A DNA stretch of 64,000 nucleotides from contig SCFE01000016.1 in NCBI GenBank assembly GCA_004352715.1, positions 1,909,106 to 1,973,105 of the forward strand, in the 5' to 3' direction. A program made the translations under genes and the position numbers. Source of the DNA: Hofstenia miamia (Eukaryota; Xenacoelomorpha; Acoela). Positions 1 through 9,669 of the stretch are shown here, piece after piece. The notes beneath the pieces were generated by a model, which did no database searches, was not told where the DNA came from, and saw only the letters and a list, made by a program, of their open reading frames with translations. The stretch's first letter is position 1. Every line of letters starts with the position of its first letter.

Positions 1-526
1 CTTGATTTATCCCAACAAACTTACTGTGCCTTAGAAGTCACAAATAGTTTTGTTCCCATTCTCATTCAATTTCCGGCCTATTAGGGATCCTGGAATTTCG
101 ACACATCTATGTGTAAGTGTGTTTCTTCCTATACCTAGTGTTCAGATAGTAATGCGGTGTAAATTTTATTGACCATTTACTGAATGATTTTTAATCTTAT
201 CATATTTCCTATATTGGCCTTTATTTTTACTATTTTGGCTTGTCAGTGAGATTCTATATGTCTATACTATATATTTTTGATCATGATCAGAAAAATATCA
301 TTTTGGGCTATTATTCAGCTGTCGGCAAATTACACAAATCCATACCTAACTCTAAAAAGTGCCCAACATTAGAATAATGATAACATTTTTATAAAGGTAG
401 TTTACTCCGCCCCCAACGCTTACGCATGTCAAAACTAAATAGAGTTCGCAATCATGTCATGTGCATTCATATAATAGAACTAACAAATGCAATTGAAATT
501 CTATTTTTTCATTGCAAGAACACGCT
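1..526. other. Non-coding flank, nothing recognised
   Basis: AT-rich sequence before the first transposon. I see no coding exon, RNA gene or repeat in it on either strand. Confidence 0.4.
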
Positions 527-534
527 GGTTCAAC

Positions 535-1324
535 CAAAGCTGGAAGCGGGTTGGGCTGGCCCGCGTGGGCTGACCTGGCCTATGTGGGCCATGCGCTGGG
601 CCGGAAAAAAATATTGAAGGCGAGTTGCGGGCCGGGTCGGGTCAAAACTGAATTAATTGCGGGCTACAATTGTGTAATTAATGTTAGAAAACAGTTTATT
701 TGGCTGTTGCGATCTTGCTTCTATCTTATCAATTGCAAATTTTTATAATGTATTTGATTCGCCTGCTCCTAAATCAGTTACAAATGTTGACACCGATAAT
801 TGAAGAAGAACTCTCCAGATATCGTAAGCTCTTTGTTGAGAATATATATGATAATTCTCTCTTTTTCTGGGGAAACAACAAGCACGTGTTCGTATTACTA
901 AGTGTCGTTGATTGAAAAACCTTGGTTATGACGGCTTCTTCCACTGAAAGCGGACAGCATTTTTCTATTACTGGTGATATTATTGTTGATAAACGTGATA
1001 GCTTGACTCCAGAAAATACTGATAAGTTAGTCGTCCTTAAGGGACTTTCGATTTGATATTTTTGTAAAGCACTTCTATATTAGTAGATTTTGATGTTATT
1101 TCTACACTTTCTATTTTCCTTTGTTACCAGTCTTTAGTAATAAACTGATAATTTGATTAAAGTAAGTGGGCTGAATGTGGACCAAAGGTGAAAAAATGTG
1201 GGTTGTGGGCTGGGCCGGGCAGATTTTTGGAAAACTACATGGGTTGCGGGATGGGTTGGGCCAAATTTTAAGAAAATACATGAGCTGCGGGCCGGGCTGG
1301 ACCAAAAATCCGCTTCCACCCTTG
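535..1324 (+). mobile_element. Non-autonomous hAT element, 790 bp, with 8-bp target duplication
   Basis: The ends are imperfect inverted repeats: CAAAGCTGGAAGCGG at the left and, on the opposite strand, CAAGGGTGGAAGCGG at the right. They are flanked by a perfect 8-bp direct repeat GGTTCAAC (527-534 and 1325-1332), the target-duplication length of hAT transposons. Both subterminal zones (about 545-640 and 1165-1310) are rich in GGGCC/GCGGG words, in sharp contrast to the AT-rich surroundings; such clustered short repeats are typical transposase-binding zones in hAT ends. The interior keeps only the C-terminal part of a hAT transposase, so this is a deletion derivative needing a transposase from elsewhere. 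A second copy at 2777-3523 belongs to the n-joined duplication and lacks the left end. Confidence 0.85.
760..1056 (+). pseudogene. hAT transposase C-terminal (hATC dimerisation) remnant
   Basis: The reading frame shows the classic hATC order: EELSRYRKLF, then FWGNNKHVFVLLS, an in-frame TGA at 913-915, then TASSTESGQHFSITGDIIVD, KRDSLTPENTDKL and VVLKGL. In live hAT proteins this C-terminal domain carries dimerisation and part of the catalytic fold (FP-L--LA, ATS--SER-FS-AG, R--L-P). Here the stop codon and the absence of the zinc-finger and catalytic N-terminal two thirds make it a fossil. It lies inside the 790-bp element with matching ends, so the remnant identifies the element's family. 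Confidence 0.8.
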
Positions 1325-1384
1325 GGTTCAACTACTAATGATATAGTCTCTCATATTCGTAATTACAAATTTGCCATAAAGCTA

Positions 1385-2638
1385 CAGTGCTGTGCAAATT
1401 AATTGGTAAAGAGGAATAAATTGTAAAAAACAAAATAATGTGAAAAGTTTATTATTCCACTCACATTCAATAAGACATTTCTCACACGCTTTGGCATTGA
1501 TACCACAGTGTGGAAACACATTTTTCCAGTTCTTTATCATGGTAACGGCTTTTGATAATGGCTGAAATAAGCTTTCCCATGGTTGAGCAGGGTTCTTTTG
1601 CGATCCTGTGTTTAACTACACAAATTTTGGATTGGGTTGATATCCGGCAAGTTCATAGAACATCTAGACAAGTTGTTTGGAAGATTCCATATTTTTTCAC
1701 GATATAGGATACCGGAGAAGGTCTTGCGGAAAAATCTATCCTCCATCTGAAAAGCCTCTTTCTGCAGAAGGAAGCAAATAGGTTTGCAAGATATCCTTGT
1801 ACTTATTGCTGTTCATCATTCCTTCACCTCGAATGAGTCGTCCTGGATCTTTAGCAGTGAAACATCCCAAAAACATCTTCTTAGGCGGATGTTTTGAGGC
1901 TTTCTGAATGTGTCCATCTCGTAAAGACTCGTTTGCATTTCGTCTCACTACCGATGACCAGTAACCATGAACTCCAAAATACGCTGCAGCGAAAAATATG
2001 ATATTGCTCCAGGCAGCTACAACTCAGTACTTATGATCTCGTGTCCACTGATGTCGTTTTCTTTTCATATCAGGTGTCAACAGTTGTGTTTTCAATGATT
2101 TCCTGGAAATCCTGCTAACAGCGATAAGTCACGATGGAATATTGAAGAATCGATATTAATTCCTGATGCTGATAAATCCCTTATAAAATTTTCGCTTGCC
2201 TTCTTTGGGGATTTTACTGTTTCTTATCAAAAATTTGCCATGACGTGATGTTGTCTTGCGCTTCCTTCCACAAATTCCTTTCCTCTCTGCCCCACAAGAC
2301 GAGTATTTTCAAACCTCTTCACAAAACGTCGCACAGTCGGCTTTGTTACACCTAAACGTTCAGAAATCTATCAGATAGTCATATCAGTATGTAATTTAAA
2401 AGATATAATAGCTGCACGAATCCGTGGCCTAACATCCATGATAACCTGTTACTATGATTGCTTCTGCTTAAATGACATTAGGAGAACCTGAAATCATTGC
2501 TAACAAATGTCACTAGAACATTCTACAAACACTAGAATTGAATAAATAAATGTTACTTGCATAGCCAATGATATAGCAATGCATCTGTTAAAGCAATGTT
2601 TAATTTCAACGTTGTCCCAATTAATTTGCACAGCACTG
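1385..2638 (-). mobile_element. Tc1/mariner-type element, 1254 bp
   Basis: Perfect 22-bp terminal inverted repeats begin CAGTGCTGTGCAAATTAATT at the left and end in the exact reverse complement at the right. The left flank is TA, the expected target dinucleotide; the right flank reads CA, compatible with one later substitution. The length is normal for an autonomous Tc1 element. The transposase lies on the minus strand and is broken. The element starts only 60 bp after the hAT element, so two class II transposons sit side by side. Confidence 0.88.
1440..2439 (-). pseudogene. Tc1/mariner transposase pseudogene
   Basis: The start codon at 2437-2439 opens MDVRPRIRAAIISF, followed after stop codons by SERLGVTKPTVRRFVKRFE, the paired-like helix-turn-helix that binds the terminal repeats. 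The C-terminal half shows KHPPKKMFLGCF, GEGMMNSNKYKDIL, LPDINPIQNL and SMPKRVRNVL, in the usual Tc1 DDE-domain order. Several in-frame stops and frame changes separate these blocks, so no functional transposase is encoded. Known Tc1 transposases are about 340 aa; the span here is right for that length. Confidence 0.85.
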
Positions 2639-2776
2639 CATTTCATAACTCTCATAACTTTTGATTTAATTATTGTTTTCATTGTATTTATAAAGACGCT
2701 ACGTATGAATATGAGATAGTATCTGTTTATATTTAGTCCTAAAATGAATTTTGCAATATATCAAATATTTGTCACN

Positions 2777-3523
2777 GCCTATGTGGGCCATGCGCTGGGC
2801 CGGAAAAAAATATTGAAGGCGAGTTGCGGGCCGGGTCGGGTCAAAACTGAATTAATTGCGGGCTACAATTGTGTAATTAATGTTAGAAAACAGTTTATTT
2901 GGCTGTTGCGATCTTGCTTCTATCTTATCAATTGCAAATTTTTATAATGTATTTGATTCGCCTGCTCCTAAATCAGTTACAAATGTTGACACCGATAATT
3001 GAAGAAGAACTCTCCAGATATCGTAAGCTCTTTGTTGAGAATATATATGATAATTCTCTCTTTTTCTGGGGAAACAACAAGCACGTGTTCGTATTACTAA
3101 GTGTCGTTGATTGAAAAACCTTGGTTATGACGGCTTCTTCCACTGAAAGCGGACAGCATTTTTCTATTACTGGTGATATTATTGTTGATAAACGTGATAG
3201 CTTGACTCCAGAAAATACTGATAAGTTAGTCGTCCTTAAGGGACTTTCGATTTGATATTTTTGTAAAGCACTTCTATATTAGTAGATTTTGATGTTATTT
3301 CTACACTTTCTATTTTCCTTTGTTACCAGTCTTTAGTAATAAACTGATAATTTGATTAAAGTAAGTGGGCTGAATGTGGACCAAAGGTGAAAAAATGTGG
3401 GTTGTGGGCTGGGCCGGGCAGATTTTTGGAAAACTACATGGGTTGCGGGATGGGTTGGGCCAAATTTTAAGAAAATACATGAGCTGCGGGCCGGGCTGGA
3501 CCAAAAATCCGCTTCCACCCTTG
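2777..3523 (+). mobile_element. Second copy of the hAT element, left end missing
   Basis: This repeats 578-1324, including the hATC remnant (stop at 3112-3114) and the right-hand inverted repeat followed by GGTTCAAC. It begins at the n junction, so the left terminal repeat and its target duplication are absent. Probably not a separate genomic copy. Confidence 0.75.
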
Positions 3524-3583
3524 GGTTCAACTACTAATGATATAGTCTCTCATATTCGTAATTACAAATTTGCCATAAAGCTA

Positions 3584-4837
3584 CAGTGCTGTGCAAATTA
3601 ATTGGTAAAGAGGAATAAATTGTAAAAAACAAAATAATGTGAAAAGTTTATTATTCCACTCACATTCAATAAGACATTTCTCACACGCTTTGGCATTGAT
3701 ACCACAGTGTGGAAACACATTTTTCCAGTTCTTTATCATGGTAACGGCTTTTGATAATGGCTGAAATAAGCTTTCCCATGGTTGAGCAGGGTTCTTTTGC
3801 GATCCTGTGTTTAACTACACAAATTTTGGATTGGGTTGATATCCGGCAAGTTCATAGAACATCTAGACAAGTTGTTTGGAAGATTCCATATTTTTTCACG
3901 ATATAGGATACCGGAGAAGGTCTTGCGGAAAAATCTATCCTCCATCTGAAAAGCCTCTTTCTGCAGAAGGAAGCAAATAGGTTTGCAAGATATCCTTGTA
4001 CTTATTGCTGTTCATCATTCCTTCACCTCGAATGAGTCGTCCTGGATCTTTAGCAGTGAAACATCCCAAAAACATCTTCTTAGGCGGATGTTTTGAGGCT
4101 TTCTGAATGTGTCCATCTCGTAAAGACTCGTTTGCATTTCGTCTCACTACCGATGACCAGTAACCATGAACTCCAAAATACGCTGCAGCGAAAAATATGA
4201 TATTGCTCCAGGCAGCTACAACTCAGTACTTATGATCTCGTGTCCACTGATGTCGTTTTCTTTTCATATCAGGTGTCAACAGTTGTGTTTTCAATGATTT
4301 CCTGGAAATCCTGCTAACAGCGATAAGTCACGATGGAATATTGAAGAATCGATATTAATTCCTGATGCTGATAAATCCCTTATAAAATTTTCGCTTGCCT
4401 TCTTTGGGGATTTTACTGTTTCTTATCAAAAATTTGCCATGACGTGATGTTGTCTTGCGCTTCCTTCCACAAATTCCTTTCCTCTCTGCCCCACAAGACG
4501 AGTATTTTCAAACCTCTTCACAAAACGTCGCACAGTCGGCTTTGTTACACCTAAACGTTCAGAAATCTATCAGATAGTCATATCAGTATGTAATTTAAAA
4601 GATATAATAGCTGCACGAATCCGTGGCCTAACATCCATGATAACCTGTTACTATGATTGCTTCTGCTTAAATGACATTAGGAGAACCTGAAATCATTGCT
4701 AACAAATGTCACTAGAACATTCTACAAACACTAGAATTGAATAAATAAATGTTACTTGCATAGCCAATGATATAGCAATGCATCTGTTAAAGCAATGTTT
4801 AATTTCAACGTTGTCCCAATTAATTTGCACAGCACTG
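3584..4837 (-). mobile_element. Second copy of the Tc1/mariner element
   Basis: Same sequence as 1385-2638, with both terminal repeats and the same broken transposase on the minus strand. It lies within the n-joined duplication and is likely an assembly copy. Confidence 0.75.
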
Positions 4838-4974
4838 CATTTCATAACTCTCATAACTTTTGATTTAATTATTGTTTTCATTGTATTTATAAAGACGCTA
4901 CGTATGAATATGAGATAGTATCTGTTTATATTTAGTCCTAAAATGAATTTTGCAATATATCAAATATTTGTCAC

Positions 4975-6790
4975 CAATCACATTTGAGTACCAGTATTTT
5001 GTTTACGTGCTAAAACAATATTTAAACTGAGCAACAGGTCAACCAAAGAAATATGCATTGAGTTGATCATAAGATGTGTTTATTTCTTTATAAACAAACC
5101 AAAATATCTTAGTTTGAGAGCAGACGAACGAGTTGCTGCTTATCTAACCTACTTCATGTTTTTCTTTAAGGCAAATAAATTAATTCCTTTACAAAATCAT
5201 ATTCTTTAGATTTTATGTGCAATTGTTTTGGGGAAAAATTGGTATGCCCAATTAAGTTAATCTCTGCAAAGTTAATTGCGCAACAATGAAGTTTGTCCTC
5301 AATTTCAATTACCACTTTGACAGTTTAGATGAAAAAACGCTCGCTATATAAATTCAAGGTTATAAATGGAATTAGAGGCCGTTGTATAAAATATATATAT
5401 TTAGACTTTAAAATGTCACATGGAATTAAAAATGATTTGAATATTACGAAAACTAATTTGCAATACATTATATATTATGTTTATTTGAAAGATCATCCGA
5501 TATAAGAAATCTTTAGCAAGGGGAATATGTAACCTATGCCACGTACTGTTAAAAAAACTTTGCATTGAAATAACCTATCTTGTTTTTAAATTTTCTCGGC
5601 AAAAAAGTTATTTAAGAATAATTTTGAATTTTTTTCTGAACCATTTGTCATAATTGCAAGTGATTACATTAATTTAAAAAAAGAAAAAGCAATTCCGTTT
5701 ATTGCTTCAAATGTCTTCCTATCAATAAAAATCATACATTGAGTAACAGCTTGGATCTCAAAAAAAAAATTATTTGTTCTCTTGATGCACATTGATAAGG
5801 CTTTTACAAAAAGGATAATTCAAAGTTCTTTAAAGTTAATAGGACCTATTGGGAAAGGTAAATATAAAAATATTTCAAGAACAGGATATATATATATATA
5901 TGTATATAAGTTTGTAAGTCCCCAAAGGGGACTTTTAAAGGTAAAGCCATGCATTCTCTATCACTAACTGGATATGCGAACTGCACTTATTTAATTGGTC
6001 AATACAGGCTGAACGTACTTTAAATCCCACGGAAATTCAATCAAGTGTGTAAGTAAACAAATTTACATCACTTTTTCGCTTAAATTCAGCTTGCATTGGC
6101 CAATTACAACACTGTACCTCACATCCTTTAGTGTAATAAAAATCTATTCCACAACCCTCTACTAAACATGCTTTCACGAGTACTTCTAGCGCTTAATTAC
6201 ACAATATCTAGACTGCGCAATACACTATTTATATTTTGAGTCATAATAACGTTGTTAATTTGATACATCACAATCTATAATTTCACCCTAATACACTTTG
6301 GCACTGATTTAAATTTTAAGTTCTTATCAGGGCTTGGATCTACAGTAGATGATATTATCGGCATTTATGTTTTATATAGTGACAATGACTTTGTTTCCAA
6401 GGTCTACACCATGCATTAAAGCTTAATGAATTTGGCTCTTAACAAATTATAAAGTACCAAATAGAATCAATAGCTCTTACAAACTAAAAGATTGTTTTGG
6501 CATTGTTTTAATATGAGTCATTGTACATTGGCGTCGCATTTTGCTACATTCAATTGACTAAATTACTTGTTTAAGGTTGCCCTAAATATGGACCTCAACT
6601 ATGGCATTGTATCTTATTTTCTTGGAATTTTCTTGAAACCAACAATAAATAACTTATCATCAAACGTTGTCGTTTACCTTTCCCATTCTTTGATATTTGA
6701 AAAATACTATTTGTTGTAATATATGGATAAGAGAGTATATAGGAATCAAGAATCAATTTTAATCATTACTTTTTATAATTTACCAGATGA

Positions 6791-6822
<32 letters not shown>
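4975..6822. other. Non-coding stretch with one short hairpin
   Basis: No gene is recognised. It contains a short (TA)n run at 5886-5901, a perfect hairpin at 5916-5934 (AAGTCCCC, loop AAA, GGGGACTT) and a longer (TA)n run at 6793-6822 that abuts the next element. Confidence 0.4.
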
Positions 6823-6824
<2 letters not shown>

Positions 6825-7068
6825 GCCGTCCAAAGCAAAACAACTTAAGTAAAAAATTTATTCTTTAAAGTATTTTATGTTGTTTTGCCTTAGTAGTCCC
6901 ATGGACTTAAGTTTTTTGAGTAAATTATTAGGCATCATTTTCCTCATTCATATTGCTTTTATTTCTATACTAGATAGACTATAGATAGAATAGGTTTGGA
7001 TCTATAAAATGGCATTTAAATCTTTTTATTAAGAATTGGACTTAAGTTGTTTTGCTTTGCGACGGCAG
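6823..7068. mobile_element. MITE, 246 bp, inserted in a TA repeat
   Basis: The left end reads CTGCCGTCCAAAGCAAAACA and the right end, on the opposite strand, CTGCCGTCGCAAAGCAAAAC. The repeat continues through ACTTAAGT on both sides, giving inverted repeats of about 30 bp that differ by one inserted base. A further internal ACTTAAG lies near 6905. (TA)n runs flank both ends, so the target duplication is probably TA or a longer TA multiple but cannot be delimited. There is no coding capacity. Family unknown. Confidence 0.75.
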
Positions 7069-7104
7069 ATATATATATGTCTGTTTTAATTCCTGTACAT
7101 CTCA

Positions 7105-8368
7105 GCAAGACTGCAATGTAAAGGGGAATAGACAGCATTGCAATAGGAAATGCGGGCAAGTTCCTTTGATCAGATATTTGCTGGAAGAGTAGATGAAAGA
7201 ATGCTTATAAGCAAAATGCCGGTATTTCAGTAAAACATATTCATTGCGAGTCTTGCTGTTGGATTTTTCAAATTCATCATGGAGTAGGTGATTTTCATCT
7301 CTAAGGATTTTATGAATAGTGGCTTCAAATTTAATTTTAAATTTTTCGTTAATGTAATCAACATATTTTCTTTTTTCAATGTTATTGATCTTTGACAATA
7401 ATTTAAGAGCCTTGCTAAACATTTCCGTTGACTTTCCGTTAATGCTGGAACCCATAACTTAGATGCATTTAAAATAATTAGGACACATAGAAGTTTTCAA
7501 AACATACTCTTGATTTTACCTATCTAAAAATTTCATAAAGAAAGACGTGCATTTAATTTTGTGATTTGTTTTCCTCACCAAAGAATTTACATGTTCCTCC
7601 CATCTTAAGTTTTTTTCTATGTATAATCCAAGGTATTTATAGGAATCAACTCTTCGTATAGTTTCTTCTCCACCAATTGCTGGTGCAGTGTATGACCTCT
7701 TTCATGGGATCCTTTATAATGTTTGGATGTGCTATAACAATCTCCGCTGTTTTCGATACATTCGTTTTTAAATTACATTTTTCTGATGCCTTAACTAATA
7801 TATTTATGGTTATATTGGTAATACTCAAAATCGTTAATTTCAGTGTTTTTACGTATTTTACAGATAATCCTTGTATCATCAGAGTATTTCGATATATCAC
7901 ATTGGTTACGATTAATGTCCAATTCATTATTGGAGATGAGGATAGTCTCATCAGTGAAAAGCATACCACTAAGAGGACCAACTGTGACGTACTCCAATCA
8001 ACATATTCATTCCTTTTGTAAAGTTTATTCCTTCATACTGTAGTTGTTGATTTCAGTTATGCATGTATTCTTTTAGTCAACCAGCTAGCCAAACGTTTCC
8101 TTGCCAATCCCATTAATCAACTTATGTTGCATTAACGTGTTGAAGGCACTGCTGTAATTAAAGAAAGTAATTCTGGCAAATGATGTGTCGTTGGTATTCA
8201 GAATTTTGTAGATGTAGTGCAAGGTATATAATAACACATCCGTTGTTTTTCTGTTCGATCTATATGCAAATTCATATTCATCCCATGTATTTTTCAGTTC
8301 ACATATGTATATATCCGATGTACATTTATCTAATATCCTCGCTAACGTAGGAGTAACTGTGATAGTTC

Positions 8369-8370
<2 letters not shown>
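7105..8370 (-). pseudogene. CR1-like non-LTR retrotransposon, reverse transcriptase to C-terminus, decayed
   Basis: Reading down the minus strand the order is that of a LINE reverse transcriptase: RTITVTPTLARILDK (finger region, about 8370-8330), EFAYRSNRKTTDVLLYTLH, a motif A remnant FFNYSSAFNT in which the catalytic Asp reads as Asn, then VGPLSGMLF and the motif C remnant YSDDT near 7880, and a C-terminal block KILRDENHLLHDEF with SKTRNEYVLLKY near 7300-7200. Frames change several times and stops intervene. The 5' side is cut off exactly at a (TA)n run (8371-8402), as with 5'-truncated insertions. Subfamily not determined. Confidence 0.75.

Positions 8371-8402
<32 letters not shown>
8371..8402. 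repeat. (TA)n microsatellite at LINE truncation point
   Basis: Uninterrupted alternating TA run directly abutting the truncated LINE fragment. Confidence 0.9.
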
Positions 8403-8404
<2 letters not shown>

Positions 8405-8951
8405 TTTTCAAAATTCAATAATGAAACTTTAACGTACACAAGATGAAGTTAGGCGGGTTTAGGATAAATATCACGTCAAAGGTCAAGATCTAGATGCACT
8501 TAAATCGCTTTTTGTGCTGTTAATCATAATATGGCAAGTACCGTCAATGATACGTCGCTCTTTCATGTCAACTCCCAACATCTATAAATTGTCCTGTAAT
8601 CACATCTTTCTAAAGCATGGGTGCGAATTAAACAAAAAAACTCCTGACAGAGGGGGTACAATTCATCTGATTAATATGCACTTTATTTTAGTGATTGGAA
8701 AAAAACAAAATCTTATAAATATTTAGCAGAGGTCAAATCAAATTTCGAAGCTTTTCCATTGCCTTTTTGAATAGATTCCTATTATTCTATGAACATTAAT
8801 TATCTATGCACGCTCTATGTAGCATTTCATTGATATTCCGGGTCAGATTAATTTTAAAAATTAATTTTATTTAATTCAGCTGCAAAGAAAAATGAAATGT
8901 GGAGTGTTTTTATGGATGTATTAAGAAATAATTAGCTGGAAAATCGTTATT

Positions 8952-9668
8952 TACCGTAGTCGACAACATCGAGAGTACTTTATGTCATAGTTTGCTTAGT
9001 AAGTATCGATTGGTTCTAAAAGTAACGTCTCCCAAACAAATTTTCCCAGTAGTAATACTTTTGAAAAGCAAAACTATGATGGAAGAGTCCAATGGAGACT
9101 ATGTTTTCGGTATAAACTCAGAGTCAAAAAATGCAGGGGAAGGAAATACTGGTAGTCACAGTATTGGCAAAGTAATAGTGGACAAGAACTTCTTGTATGG
9201 TGTTAAGGCTTTTGCAAAAAGAAATCGTGGAGGTGGTCTGGAGGCCACAGAACGAATTGATACCTTGCTTTTACAAGCCTCTTTATGACATCAACATAAG
9301 GAGGGATCTGGAAGATGGCTATCTGCTCCTGCTATTAACAAAAGAATCGCAAAGATGTTGTGAAGGAAAGAAGCTTTAGTGAGGAACCTTTGGACGGAAT
9401 ATGTGAAGCATCAAAGTATTTCTACCGAATTGTAATAATATGTTGAAAATTATTTCGCTAAATTGAAATTAAATATATTAAAAATCTTTAAAATTCGATT
9501 ATTAGGCTGCATGATTATTAATGATGAGTAGTCATTTCATCTAGTTCATCTATAAGAATTGTAATGAGGTAAAAAAGCACAAATTCTGACGTTTCAGACC
9601 CACCGATAAGCCCCCTCAAAACCTCAATCACGACTACATTAGTACCCTCGATGATGTCGACCACTGTT
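8952..9668. mobile_element. Possible DNA element with imperfect inverted ends
   Basis: At 8959-8985 the plus strand reads TCGACAACATCGAGAGTACT; the minus strand from 9660 reads TCGACATCATCGAGGGTACT. The similarity fades after about 35 bp. The interior holds a plus-strand open stretch (8992-9288) containing GVKAFAKRNRGGGLEATERI and an overlapping frame with DINIRRDLEDGYLLLLLTKE, neither of which I recognise. No clear target duplication is visible. It could be a decayed transposon of unknown family; chance similarity of two dispersed repeats is the alternative. Confidence 0.35.
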
Positions 9669-9669
9669 A

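Larger units (their letters stand above)
2777..4974. repeat. 2198-bp direct duplication of 578-2775, joined by one n
   Basis: Every stretch I compared between 578-2775 and 2777-4974 matches exactly at an offset of 2199, and the copies meet at a single n (2776). The duplicated block starts in the middle of the hAT left end and stops at an arbitrary point downstream of the Tc1 element, so neither border is a transposon end. This is what two overlapping contig ends look like when joined without merging. A real, very recent tandem duplication is the alternative. Confidence 0.9.

Noticed and set aside
426-748. Plus-strand open frames rich in Gly/Trp/Pro over the hAT left end
   Set aside because: They come from the GGGCC-rich subterminal words and have no protein similarity.
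1111-1402. Open frames over the hAT right end
   Set aside because: Same reason: GC-rich terminal repeats, not protein.
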